A DNA stretch of 64,000 nucleotides from JAAELZ01 sp965237485 (lineage in GTDB: Bacteria; Pseudomonadota; Gammaproteobacteria; Arenicellales; Poriferihabitantaceae): positions 1,054,001-1,118,000 of the forward strand of contig CBDEFQ010000009.1 in the NCBI GenBank assembly GCA_965237485.1. Direction: 5' to 3'. A program made the position numbers and the translations under genes. The notes below the pieces were generated by a model. It was not told the DNA's origin and searched no databases. It saw only the letters and a program-made list of their open reading frames with translations. Numbering within the stretch: position 1 is the first letter of the stretch; every line of letters starts with the position of its first letter. Positions 16,526 to 25,505 of the stretch are shown here, one piece after another.

Positions 16526-18112
16526 ATGCTTAAAGTTAAAAAAACATCTTTCGTACAACGAATACTAATATCCGTATTAAGTGCTTTTACACTAAATACG
16601 CTCGCTGCTTCAGCCAGCACTATCGAGGAAGACCAAAAAGCTTGTGACGGCGGTAACATGTTCCGTTGCGTTTCGTTAGGGTATTCATATTACAACGGCT
16701 ACGACGTCAAACAGGACTACAAAAAAGCCAGTGACTTAGTCCAAACCGCTTGTGACGGCGGGGACATGGGCGGGTGCTATAACTTGGGGGTTTTATACGA
16801 AAACGGTTTGGGCGTGAAGCAAGATCATAAGAAAGCCAGTGACTTATACCAAACCGCTTGTGATGGCGGGAACATGCGCGGGTGCTTTAATTTAGGGTAT
16901 TCATATGACAAAGGCGCAGGCGTCAAACAGGACTATCAAAAAGCCAGTGACTTATACCAAACCGCTTGTGATGGCGGGAACATGCGCGGGTGCTTTAATT
17001 TAGGGTATTCATACGCCAATGGCGAAGGCGTCAAACAGGACTATCAAAAAGCCAGTGACTTATACCAAACCGCTTGTGATGGCGGGAACATGCGCGGGTG
17101 CTTTAATTTAGGGAATTCATACGCCAATGGCGAGGGCGTCAAACAGGACTATCAAAAAGCCAGTGACTTATACCAAACCGCTTGTGATGGCGGGCACATG
17201 GGCGGGTGCTTTAATTTAGGGAATTCATACGCCAATGGCGAGGGCGTCAAACAGGACTACAAAAAAGCCAGTGACTTATACCAAACCGCTTGTGATGGCG
17301 GGAACATGCGCGGGTGCTTTAATTTAGGGAATTCATACGCCAATGGCGAGGGCGTCAAACAGGACTATCAAAAAGCCAGTGACTTATACCAAACCGCTTG
17401 TGATGGCGGGAACATGGGCGGGTGCATTTGGTTAGGGTTTTTATACGCCAATGGTAGAGGCGTTAAACAGGACTACCAAAAAGCCAGTGACTTATACCAA
17501 ACCGCTTGTGATGGCGGGGACATGGACGGGTGCTTTTGGTTAGGGTTTTTATACGCCAATGGTAGAGGCGTTAAACAGGACTACCAAAAAGCCAGTGACT
17601 TATACCAAACCGCTTGTGATGGCGGGGACATGGGCGGGTGCTATTGGTTAGGGCTTTCATACGCCGATGGCGAGGGCGTTAAACAGGATTACCAAAAAGC
17701 CAGTGACTTATACCAAACCGCTTGTGACGGCGGGTACATGAGCGGGTGCTATAACTTGGGGGTTTTATACGCCATAGGCGAGGGCGTTAAACAGGATGAC
17801 CAAAAAGCCAGTGACTTATACCAAACCGCTTGTGACGGCGGGGACATGGGCGGGTGCAATAACTTGGGGATTTTATACACCAAAGGCGAAGGCGTCAAAC
17901 AGGACTACAAAAAAGCCAGTGACTTACACCAAACCGCTTGTGATGGCGGGTACATGGACGGGTGCTTTAATTTAGGGAATTCATACGCCAATGGTAGAGG
18001 CGTGAAGCAAGACAAAAGCAAAGCAAAGCATCAATATGGCCTGGCATGTGACGGAGGTGACCAGGGTGGGTGTGATGCTTATCGAAAATTGAACGAGCAG
18101 GGCGTTCAATAA
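16526..18112 (+). CDS. secreted cysteine-rich Sel1-repeat protein (Hcp-like)
   Basis: Predicted exported protein of 528 aa. Residues 1-31 form a Sec signal peptide (KVKK, hydrophobic core ILISVLSAFTL, cleavage after AASA). The rest is thirteen 36-aa Sel1-like repeats of the form ACDGGxMxGCxxLGxxYxxGxGVKQDYxKASDLYQT plus a partial fourteenth. Each repeat has two cysteines 8 residues apart, the disulfide-staple pattern of Helicobacter cysteine-rich proteins (HcpA type). The DNA repeats are 108 bp and nearly identical in the middle. Such proteins are periplasmic or secreted scaffolds; no partner is suggested here. The 5' region holds the CRISPR-like repeats and no obvious operon. Confidence 0.85.
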   Translation: MLKVKKTSFVQRILISVLSAFTLNTLAASASTIEEDQKACDGGNMFRCVSLGYSYYNGYDVKQDYKKASDLVQTACDGGDMGGCYNLGVLYENGLGVKQDHKKASDLYQTACDGGNMRGCFNLGYSYDKGAGVKQDYQKASDLYQTACDGGNMRGCFNLGYSYANGEGVKQDYQKASDLYQTACDGGNMRGCFNLGNSYANGEGVKQDYQKASDLYQTACDGGHMGGCFNLGNSYANGEGVKQDYKKASDLYQTACDGGNMRGCFNLGNSYANGEGVKQDYQKASDLYQTACDGGNMGGCIWLGFLYANGRGVKQDYQKASDLYQTACDGGDMDGCFWLGFLYANGRGVKQDYQKASDLYQTACDGGDMGGCYWLGLSYADGEGVKQDYQKASDLYQTACDGGYMSGCYNLGVLYAIGEGVKQDDQKASDLYQTACDGGDMGGCNNLGILYTKGEGVKQDYKKASDLHQTACDGGYMDGCFNLGNSYANGRGVKQDKSKAKHQYGLACDGGDQGGCDAYRKLNEQGVQ

Positions 18113-18210
18113 TGCGCTCGCCAAAAGGGTAACTTCCGTTACCGACGCTGGGGCAACTCCCATCTTAGCAACGCTAACTCCTAGATTTGACGGCCTAAAT
18201 GTTAGCGAAA

Positions 18211-18229
18211 AAAGGGGTCAGACCCCTTT
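18211..18229. repeat. palindrome AAAGGGGTCAGACCCCTTT, copy 2
   Basis: Same 19-bp palindrome as at 16271, again followed by AAAG. It abuts a fragment of the integrase-type IS. Confidence 0.7.
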
Positions 18230-18232
18230 AAA

Positions 18233-18267
18233 GCTCGACCCAGTTTGCTGTATTTGAAACGCATTAA
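18233..18267. mobile_element. 35-bp fragment of the integrase-type insertion sequence
   Basis: Identical to bases around 42188-42222 in the integrase pseudogene. It ends exactly where MITE sequence begins, so a MITE once sat inside another copy of that element here, and both later decayed. Confidence 0.7.
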
Positions 18268-18290
18268 CCTAGATAAATCAGTTAAACGCG
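18268..18290. mobile_element. 23-bp end of the IS1380-type MITE
   Basis: CCTAGATAAATCAGTTAAA plus CGCG equals the right terminus of the MITE family (reverse complement of 24838-24860). The body of the element is gone. It truncates the small secreted-protein gene on the minus strand. Confidence 0.75.
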
Positions 18291-18523
18291 CGCTTAGTAC
18301 GTTTAACGACGAACACCTCTTTTTTACGTAAGAATCTTACTTTTTCTCCCTGACGATTGAGATAGTAATCATCGTGGTCGACCATTTCAGCTCGAATAGT
18401 TCTATCGCCTTTGTGGTGACGCGTACCTTTTTAATCGGGTTCGACCGCTGCCGCCTGCGCAATTAAACTGCTCGCACCAAGCAGGCTGATCAGGGCTATG
18501 CTAAATTGTTTAAGATTGGGCAT
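18278..18523 (-). pseudogene. small secreted protein gene with in-frame stop and MITE-truncated end
   Basis: Starting at 18523 the frame encodes a signal peptide (MPNLKQFSIALISLLGASS, cleavage near AQAAA), then a TAA at 18431-18433, and continues in the same frame for about 50 codons of charged, RcnB-like sequence (GTRHHKGDRTIRAEMVDHDD, then YYLNRQGEKVRFLRKKEVFVVK) until a TGA inside the MITE remnant. The readthrough part is clearly protein-like, so the TAA is a nonsense mutation or, less likely, a sequencing error. The family is not certain. The surrounding 18113-18771 interval otherwise holds only the repeat fragments listed and about 230 bp with nothing recognisable before icd. Confidence 0.55.
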
Positions 18524-18771
18524 GGTCTTATCTTTAGTGCGATGGAGGAAACGTACTCATAAAAATCAGGCTATCAAGGTAATTATATGACTCATTACAT
18601 GGGCTAAGGTTCACAATCGCAATAAGCCTTCTGGGGTAAATGGGTGATATGGACCGGTGCTATTGTAATCTAAAATTACCATTTAACCAACTAAACATAC
18701 CCCTTGTCTAGTTCAGTTGTCGCTAAATTGAAGACTGCGTATAGAGTATTTCGAGCTCATATTGAACCCAA

Positions 18772-20022
18772 TCACGCCAAGATCTTGTCGATTAGCTTGT
18801 CTGCAAACTCGCTGGTGGATACGGTTGTTGCGTTGTCCATTAAGCGCGCAAAGTCATAGGTCACAGTTTTATCATCTATCACCTTCGGGAAAGCTGTGTA
18901 AATAATTTCAGCCGCTTCCTTCCAGCCCAAATACTCAAGCATCATCACGCCTGATAGCAGCAAGGAAGAAGGGTTGACCTTATTTTGATTGGCATATTTA
19001 GGTGCGGTGCCGTGGGTTGCTTCAAACACCGCGATATGGTCAGCCATATTTGCGCCGGGTGCAATGCCGATGCCGCCCACTTCGGCAGCGACAGCGTCGG
19101 ATAAGTAATCTCCATTTAAGTTGGAGGTGGCAATAACATCAAATTCTGCGGGACGCAGCTGTAGCAGCTGAAACATAATGTCAGTGATACGGTCTTTGAT
19201 AACTATTTTGCCGCTCGGAACTTCCCCGTTAAAATCTTCCCAGAGTTGATCTTCGGTGATCGTTTGCTCAGCAAATTCTTCTTGCGCTACTTCGTAAGCC
19301 CAATTTCGAAATGCACCTTCGGTAAATTTCATAATATTACCTTTGTGTACTATAGTGACGCTAGGACGTCGGTTTTCTATTGCGTATTCAATCGCCTTGC
19401 GCATAAGTCGTTTAGTGCCGAATGCGCTCATTGGCTTTACGCCTAACCCAGCACCTTCGAAAAATTCAGCGCCCATTTCTTCGCGCAAAAACTTGGCCAA
19501 TTTCTCATTTTCTGGAGTTCCGCTTTCGTACTCGATGCCGGCATAGACGTCTTCTGTATTTTCACGGAAGATCACTACATCGACATCCTCAGGGTGTTTC
19601 AGCGGTGAGGGGACACCATCAAAGTACTTTACGGGTCGCACGCAGGTATATAAATCCATCTCTTGTCTCAATGACACATTGAGTGACCGAAAGCCGCCAC
19701 CGATAGGGGTGGTGAGCGGGCCTTTCATGGCTACGTGCAGGTCATTGATAGCCTCTAGGGTTTCGGCTGGGAAGCAGTCTCCATTATAAATACCCGCAGC
19801 CTTTTCCCCCATATACAACTCGCACCATTGAATTTTACGTTCATCGGCGTAAGCTTTTTCAACGGCTGCATCTAACACCCGTAAACTTGCAGCAGTGATA
19901 TCTGGCCCGATGCCGTCTCCTTCTACAAAACCAATAATGGGTTCATCGGGTACTTGGATGGCACCGTTCTTTACCGTGATTTTTTTGCCTGAACTCGGGA
20001 GTTTGATATGTTGATATGTCAT
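18772..20022 (-). CDS. icd: NADP-dependent isocitrate dehydrogenase
   Basis: TCA-cycle enzyme oxidising isocitrate to 2-oxoglutarate with NADP. Landmarks: GFVEGDGIGPDI near the N terminus, the substrate loop RSLNVSLRQEMDLYTCVRP with the serine that AceK phosphorylates in enteric bacteria, RENTEDVYAGIEY, the metal ligands in SNLNGDYLSDAVAAEVGGIGIAPGAN and the NADP block FEATHGTAPKYA. Length 416 aa equals E. coli Icd. It is divergent from erpA with 233 bp between the start codons. Confidence 0.97.
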   Translation of the reverse strand: MTYQHIKLPSSGKKITVKNGAIQVPDEPIIGFVEGDGIGPDITAASLRVLDAAVEKAYADERKIQWCELYMGEKAAGIYNGDCFPAETLEAINDLHVAMKGPLTTPIGGGFRSLNVSLRQEMDLYTCVRPVKYFDGVPSPLKHPEDVDVVIFRENTEDVYAGIEYESGTPENEKLAKFLREEMGAEFFEGAGLGVKPMSAFGTKRLMRKAIEYAIENRRPSVTIVHKGNIMKFTEGAFRNWAYEVAQEEFAEQTITEDQLWEDFNGEVPSGKIVIKDRITDIMFQLLQLRPAEFDVIATSNLNGDYLSDAVAAEVGGIGIAPGANMADHIAVFEATHGTAPKYANQNKVNPSSLLLSGVMMLEYLGWKEAAEIIYTAFPKVIDDKTVTYDFARLMDNATTVSTSEFADKLIDKILA

Positions 20023-20255
20023 TTAGATTACTAATTCTACGGATTATGGTTAATAGACTACATGCAATTAAATTGGTTCTAGCCCACTTAGTTTATTATA
20101 ACAGAGCGATGTTAGTTAGTCTGACATTCGCTGTTTAACTACTACGGTTTAGCCCGCTATCGCTTTAAATAAACTCCACTTAGGCATTGAATTAGTCGGC
20201 CAATAGTCCAATAATGTACGCATACATAAAATTTTTACTTTGAATTCACTTAAGT

Positions 20256-20591
20256 ATGGCAACTGAAACCTTTACCGTCAGCGAAAGCGCTATCAATCGT
20301 ATCCAAGATCTGATTGAAAAAAAACAGCAAAGCGATTTAAAGTTTCGGGTTTATATCCAAGGCGGTGGCTGTTCTGGCTTTCAATATGGGTTCCAATTTG
20401 ATGAAGAGACTTTGCCCGATGATATTGTTATTGATCAAAATGGCGTAGCCGTTTTGGTCGACCCGCTCAGTATGCAGTATCTGGAAGACGCTGAAGTGGA
20501 TTTCAAAGACGACTTACTAGGTAGTCGCTTTATTGTTAATAATCCCAATGCCGCTACGACTTGTGGCTGTGGGTCTTCTTTTTCGATCTAG
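20256..20591 (+). CDS. erpA: iron-sulfur cluster insertion protein ErpA
   Basis: A-type Fe-S carrier that delivers clusters to apoproteins. At 111 aa it has the three conserved cluster cysteines: Cys39 in QGGGCSGFQYGF, and Cys103 and Cys105 in TTCGCGSSFSI. The SAINRIQDLI start and LVDPLSMQYLEDAEVDFKDDLLGSRFIVNNPNA are typical of ErpA rather than IscA. It stands alone; the convergent sohB follows 29 bp after the stop. Confidence 0.96.
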   Translation: MATETFTVSESAINRIQDLIEKKQQSDLKFRVYIQGGGCSGFQYGFQFDEETLPDDIVIDQNGVAVLVDPLSMQYLEDAEVDFKDDLLGSRFIVNNPNAATTCGCGSSFSI

Positions 20592-20619
20592 CTGAAATTA
20601 CCTTCAGCCCAGAAAGGCC

Positions 20620-21699
20620 TTACATCAGCTTAGGGTACTGATTCTCTGTTACGTCTGCTTGCGCTCGCTTCATTAGTCGACCGGCTCCGGAAGTAATGCG
20701 CTCAATAATACTTTGGCGTTTCTTGATCCTTAATTCCAATATATCAGCGGTTTCTCTTTGCGCCATAATGTAATCGTCGCTGGTGGCAAGTTCGTCAACT
20801 AACTTGAGTTCGAGAGCGCGACTCCCCAGCCAATGCTCACCTGTGGCAACTTGCTTAAGGTCTAGTTGCGGGCGGCGCTCGGTAACAAAGCGTTTAAACA
20901 AGTCGTGTACCTCCTCAAGTTCCTCTTGCATTTTCGCGCGTGCTTTGTCGGTGTTTTCGCCTAACAAAGTCAATGTACGTTTATATTCACCCGCCGTGAG
21001 TTGCTCGATATCGACATCGTTCTTTTTGAGTATTTTGTGGATATTGGGAATCTGTGCCACCACCCCAATTGAGCCTAAAATAGCAAAAGGAGCAGCCAGT
21101 ATTTTGTCAGCTACGCAAGCCATTAAATAGCCGCCACTAGCGGCAACTTTATCAACGCTCACAGTCAACGGTACTTTATGATCACGAATTCGCTGTAATT
21201 GAGATGCGGCAAGACCATAGGAATGGACCTCCCCGCCACCGCTTTCCACGCGCACTAAGACTTCATCTTTTTCCGTTGCCATCGTCAAAGTAGCGGTAAT
21301 TTCTTTACGTAATTCCTCGACAGCAGAAGCTTTGATATCGCCATCGAAATTCAAGATATACAAACGTTTTTTATAATCATCATCCGTGGCTTCATCACTC
21401 GATTGTTTGCTTTTTTGCTTGGCTTTTTTCTTGTCTAATTTGGCCTCGTTCCTGTCCTTTTTCTTTTGTTGTTTGGACTGCGCTTTTAATTGCGCTGGGC
21501 TTAATAACGCATCTTCAAGCGCAGCGTGCATTGCCTTGTAGGTGTCATTTAGGCTGGTAATCTCGAGCTGTTCTTCGCGATGCCCGGCCATCCTGTTACG
21601 CAAGGAAATGCCAACTATACCCATTACACAAGCCAAGGTAGCAATGACGATAGTTATGGCCTTAAGTAAAAACAGGCCGTAGTTAGATATAAATTCCAT
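20620..21699 (-). CDS. sohB: inner-membrane S49 peptidase SohB
   Basis: Predicted membrane-anchored serine peptidase of the S49 (signal peptide peptidase A-like) family. One transmembrane segment (about residues 8-31) is followed by a charged, lysine-rich stretch (about 70-105). The protease domain has VESGGGEVHSYG, the nucleophile in SVDKVAASGGYLMACVADKI, FAILGSIGVVAQ and the general-base lysine in the GEYKRTLT segment. Length 359 aa matches SohB. The start is close to the glnS stop (2 bp), so sohB probably lies downstream of glnS in one transcript. Confidence 0.92.
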   Translation of the reverse strand: MEFISNYGLFLLKAITIVIATLACVMGIVGISLRNRMAGHREEQLEITSLNDTYKAMHAALEDALLSPAQLKAQSKQQKKKDRNEAKLDKKKAKQKSKQSSDEATDDDYKKRLYILNFDGDIKASAVEELRKEITATLTMATEKDEVLVRVESGGGEVHSYGLAASQLQRIRDHKVPLTVSVDKVAASGGYLMACVADKILAAPFAILGSIGVVAQIPNIHKILKKNDVDIEQLTAGEYKRTLTLLGENTDKARAKMQEELEEVHDLFKRFVTERRPQLDLKQVATGEHWLGSRALELKLVDELATSDDYIMAQRETADILELRIKKRQSIIERITSGAGRLMKRAQADVTENQYPKLM

Positions 21700-21701
21700 A
21701 G

Positions 21702-23375
21702 TTACGAATCAAGTTTAGCCCAAGTGTCGCGCAGGGTGACGATGCGATTAAACACGGGTTGGTTGTTGCTGTGGTCTTTATTATCGACCGTAAAATAGCC
21801 TAGGCGTTCGAATTGAAACCGCTCGCTAATTTGCGCATCACGCAAACTTAGCTCGAGCTTACAGTTAGCCATGTTAATAAGAGAATCGGGATTGATACCA
21901 TCAACAAAATCACCTTCCTTATTAGCTAATGGGTTGGATGATAAAAACAGTCGATCATATAGCCGAACTTCGGCGTCTATTGCCGCATCTGCGCTTACCC
22001 AATGCAATGTGGCTTTTACTTTTCGTCCATCTGGCGCACGGCCTCCTTTGGTTTCTGGGTCATAAGTGCACAATAACTCAATCGGTTCACCCGCCTCATC
22101 ACAGATTACTTTATTGCACTTTATATAAAAGGCATAGCGTAAGCGTACTTCTCTACTCGGGGCTAGCCTGAAGAACGGCTTAGGTGGGTCTAACATAAAG
22201 TCATCACGCTCAATAAACAGCGTTTTACCGAAGGGTATTTCTCGTGAGCCCCGCGTTTCGTCTTTAGGGTGATTTCTGGCGCTTAGCATTTCCAAGTTAT
22301 CATCTGGATAATTGGTAATGGTTACTTTAAGCGGGTCTAGTACGGCCATAACACGGTTGGTACTTGGGTCTAGCTCGTCTCGAATACAGCTTTCAAGCGA
22401 GGAAAACTCGACGATATTGGCCCTTTTTGTAACACCGACCCGTTCAGCAAATTCGCGTATGGAAGCAGGCGTATAACCCCGACGCTTCAAGCCAGAGATA
22501 GTCGGCATTCTAGGGTCATCCCATCCGGATACCTTGCCTTGGTCAACTAATTGGGTGAGCAAACGTTTACTCATCACGGTGTAGTCTAGATTCAAGCGTG
22601 AGAACTCAATTTGCCTTGGATGGGTTGGGATGCTGATGTTATCCAACACCCAATCATATAAGGGGCGATGGTCTTCGAACTCCAATGTGCATAGCGAGTG
22701 TGTGATGCCTTCCAGAGCGTCCGAAATGCAATGGGTGTAGTCATACATCGGATAGATGCACCAAACGTCACCGCTGCGCTGATGAGGGATATGGCGAATG
22801 CGATAGATAACGGGATCACGCAGGTTAATATTTGGCGAAGCCATATCAATTTTTGCGCGCAATACGTGACTACCGTTTTCATACTCGCCAGCGCGCATTT
22901 TCTCGAACAACTGCTTATTCTCGGCCGTGCTTCGGTTACGAAATGGGCTGTCTATGCCGGGTTCGGTTAATGTGCCTCGATTAGTGCGCATGGATTCCGC
23001 ATCTTGACTGTCAACGTACGCTAGGCCCTTGTCGATTAACTCGTGGGCGTATTCGTATAGCTGTTCAAAATAATCAGAAGAAAAATGTATGTTTTCACCC
23101 CAGTCATACCCAAGCCACCTAACGTCTTCTTGGATAGATCGAACATACTCTTGCTCTTCTTTTTCGGGGTTGGTGTCGTCGAAGCGCAAGTTGCATTGGC
23201 CATCAAAAGATTCGGCGACGCCAAAATTCAAACAGATAGATTTCGCATGCCCGATATGTAAGTAACCATTTGGTTCTGGCGGGAAGCGAGTCACGATTTT
23301 ATCGTGCTTGTCCGTATCCAAATCGTTTTGGATAATTTGGCGAATGAAATGGACGCGCGGCTTGGTTTTACTCAT
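21702..23375 (-). CDS. glnS: glutaminyl-tRNA synthetase
   Basis: Class I aminoacyl-tRNA synthetase charging tRNA-Gln. The HIGH motif appears as PPEPNGYLHIGHAKSICLNF near residue 35, the KMSKS-like motif as YTVMSKRLLTQLV, and SGLKRRGYTPASIREFAERVGV follows. The C-terminal anticodon-binding beta-barrels are complete to FQFERLGYFTVDNKD. Length 557 aa is normal. Having GlnRS means tRNA-Gln is charged directly. It is followed closely by sohB. Confidence 0.97.
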   Translation of the reverse strand: MSKTKPRVHFIRQIIQNDLDTDKHDKIVTRFPPEPNGYLHIGHAKSICLNFGVAESFDGQCNLRFDDTNPEKEEQEYVRSIQEDVRWLGYDWGENIHFSSDYFEQLYEYAHELIDKGLAYVDSQDAESMRTNRGTLTEPGIDSPFRNRSTAENKQLFEKMRAGEYENGSHVLRAKIDMASPNINLRDPVIYRIRHIPHQRSGDVWCIYPMYDYTHCISDALEGITHSLCTLEFEDHRPLYDWVLDNISIPTHPRQIEFSRLNLDYTVMSKRLLTQLVDQGKVSGWDDPRMPTISGLKRRGYTPASIREFAERVGVTKRANIVEFSSLESCIRDELDPSTNRVMAVLDPLKVTITNYPDDNLEMLSARNHPKDETRGSREIPFGKTLFIERDDFMLDPPKPFFRLAPSREVRLRYAFYIKCNKVICDEAGEPIELLCTYDPETKGGRAPDGRKVKATLHWVSADAAIDAEVRLYDRLFLSSNPLANKEGDFVDGINPDSLINMANCKLELSLRDAQISERFQFERLGYFTVDNKDHSNNQPVFNRIVTLRDTWAKLDS

Positions 23376-23397
23376 CTAACAAAATATAAGGTCTGGC

Positions 23398-23418
23398 CTA
23401 GCCACTGCAAGTGGCTAG
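23398..23418. other. perfect hairpin CTAGCCACT-gca-AGTGGCTAG upstream of glnS
   Basis: A 9-bp perfect inverted repeat with a 3-nt loop, 22 bp before the glnS start on the minus strand. No T-run follows on either strand, so an operator or leader hairpin is more likely than a terminator. Confidence 0.45.
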
Positions 23419-23484
23419 ATGCAAATACGCGTCCTGAGGGGTGGGCTTAGGGGGCGTTCTCAATTAGCTACACTGACTCTGTTT

Positions 23485-23574
23485 AAGCTGAAAAGTGCCC
23501 ATACAAGGCATGCGGAGTGATATTGGGTCACTCTAAATGAACGACAAATAACGCAGTATGGTGCTTTTCAGCTT
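23485..23574. repeat. 90-bp element with 19-20-bp terminal inverted repeats
   Basis: The left arm AAGCTGAAAAGTGCCCATAC pairs with the right arm GTATGGTGCTTTTCAGCTT, with one base missing. Inner GAGTGA/TCACTC sequences add a second stem. There is no coding potential. It resembles a MITE or a structured RNA of unknown type. The rest of the 23376-23713 interval shows nothing I can name. Confidence 0.45.
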
Positions 23575-23713
23575 GAACCCTTAGGGCCACAGCTGTTTTT
23601 CGCCCAGCAGCGTTATAATTCTCTTATATGGAGTAACCATATGGTGCTCATTATGCCTTACTGGATCAAAAAACGGCTGCGGCAGAGACAATGTATCCAA
23701 TTGAGAACATCCC

Positions 23714-24118
23714 CTAGCCCTTAAGAATATTTTTCTTTAGCACTTGATCACTAAGGCTTTGTATGTCGGCAGTTTGATTTTTACCCTTCATGTTGATATT
23801 GCCGTTTATTGTGGCACCTGGCGCCACTTCTAAAGAAGCAGCATTGATGGCGCCAGTAATCACCGAAGTGCTGTAGATCGTCACTTGATCAGCATGAATG
23901 TCCCCATCAATTTTGCCGTGGCAGTTGAGCGAACGTACCGTCAGTGTGCCATTAATCTCACCGCATTCCTGAACAGTCAATTCAGCCCCTTTAATCTGGC
24001 TTTCAAGTTTGCCTTCGACGACAAGATTTCCAACGAACTCCAAATCACCTTTGATGGTAGTGTCTTTGGCGATGATGCTGGTTTCTGTCGATTTCGTGCT
24101 GTTTTTATGTATTTTCAT
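23714..24118 (-). CDS. bactofilin family cytoskeletal protein
   Basis: Small polymer-forming protein (134 aa) of the bactofilin (DUF583) family, which makes non-nucleotide-dependent filaments used in cell shape or polar organisation. The core is a right-handed beta-helix visible as repeated short strands with glycine turns: IIAKDTTIKGDLEFVGNLVVEGKLESQI, EINGTLTVRSLNCHGKIDGDI, VITGAINAASLEVAPGATINGNI. The C terminus is short and polar. No M23 peptidase partner is adjacent. The 220 bp before its start contain nothing recognisable. Confidence 0.88.
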   Translation of the reverse strand: MKIHKNSTKSTETSIIAKDTTIKGDLEFVGNLVVEGKLESQIKGAELTVQECGEINGTLTVRSLNCHGKIDGDIHADQVTIYSTSVITGAINAASLEVAPGATINGNINMKGKNQTADIQSLSDQVLKKNILKG

Positions 24119-24339
24119 TGTTAGCTCTAAAATCTTAGGGGAAGTTATTATACCGAAGATTTAACCAGAAGAAAGCTCGCTTTAGGCCTTACAGAAATTC
24201 CCGCCTACCAAGATTTAGCCCAAATCGTCGCTAGCTCATTGTCTCGGCTGATGTTTATACCCTGAAAACCTCGCCTCAAGCAGCTTTGATCATGATCTTA
24301 GTCAAGAGGTGTCTGGAAAGGGCAGCAGCCCTTCTCTTA

Positions 24340-25337
24340 TCGAAAACAATGATGCACCCCTTTGGAATCTATGAGTTCCACTGTTTTTGTGGCTTTTGTG
24401 TGACTCACCCAGTCAAATAGAAACCCATGGTCACTTTGTTTTGCGCCTAGAATAAAACGCATGTCCAGTGACTTAAGTCATTCAATATGAGGGCCATTAG
24501 ACGACAAACCATCCTCTACGACCACCAGCTTTAAATGAGGGTGTTCCCTGCGAATGTCTTTGAACAAACGCTTGGCTGCATTACGTTCACAGTCATTCTT
24601 GGCCTCGCCATCTTGCTTCAAGATCGCCTCGGGTGCCAATGTAAATACCTCAGACTGATCAGGATGCACCAATACCGCCGCCAGCAATTGATGATAATCC
24701 TAGATAAATCAGTTAAAACACGAAAGTCCATGCAAGCTCTTGATGCACCTAGCAAAATCAAAAAAACCTTATCACCAATAAGGTGACCGCGACTTTTTTG
24801 ATTTCACTATGCACTTCAATTGCTTACATGTCTTTTCCGCGTTTAACTGATTTATCTAGGATAATACGTGATCTGACCATTGCGATGATGCTTTTCACAG
24901 CACTGCTTGCAATGCACCTGCTTGGATGAGAAGTAACCTGTCCCATCCACCGATAGTAGATAGTGCTCATCCATAAATTCCATGCCTTCTAAACCCTTGC
25001 CGCGTTGAAGATTGGCAAAGATACGGGTAAAGGCTTGGCGTAATAGTGCAGGGTCAACATTGTCTAGCCGCTCACGTAATGTCGTATCACAAGGGGCTTT
25101 CTTAATCCCGTATAAGCTGCGTAAATTAGCTTGGATGGTTTGCTTATCTTGGTCGAACTGAAGTAATGAGGGATACTTCAACCCGAAAATAGCCATCCCT
25201 GACATCAGACAATCTGCTAGAGAAATATCATTACGGGCGTGGCATGAATCTGTAGCTTCTATCTGACTAAACACTTGCCTAATCGACTTGAGTAATCCCG
25301 GCGCGCTGAGGTGTTTACGAAGTAGAGGTTTAGCCAT
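24340..25337 (-). pseudogene. DDE transposase pseudogene interrupted by a MITE
   Basis: Reading from 25337, a transposase frame begins MAKPLLRKHLSAPGLLKSIR and includes MSGMAIFGLKYPSLLQFD, APCDTTLRERLDNVDP and LLSVDGTGYFSSKQVHCKQCCEKHHRNGQ. It is broken by the MITE at 24699-24860 and resumes as HQLLAAVLVHPDQSEVF, then FALAPEAILKQDG-like sequence and KLVVVEDGLSSNGPHIE. A TGA then interrupts it in frame; protein-like sequence (LKSLDMRFILGAKQSDHGF) continues to about 24343. It belongs to an IS4-superfamily-like transposase group common in proteobacteria; the exact IS family is not assigned. It is dead through insertion, nonsense and 3' loss. Confidence 0.82.
24699..24860. mobile_element. MITE with IS1380-like ends, copy 1 (162 bp)
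   Basis: Terminal inverted repeats CCTAGATAAATCAGTTAAA and TTTAACTGATTTATCTAGG enclose a non-coding body with an internal CCTTAT-caccA-ATAAGG hairpin. It is flanked by a 5-bp target duplication ATAAT. It sits inside the transposase pseudogene. The ends resemble those of the IS1380 element at 39835-41708. Confidence 0.93.
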
Positions 25338-25505
25338 GGTTCTTCAACTCTAATCTGTGAAATTGGCTGTATCATACTGTATCCTCGGAATAGTTTACGA
25401 AAACTATTTTTTCAGAACCCCTGTAACCCGCTTGTTTGCTTGGTTTGTTAATTGGGCGGGAATTGCTGTAGGCCTTAGGTATTCTGAATGCGGCTTACAT
25501 CATCG

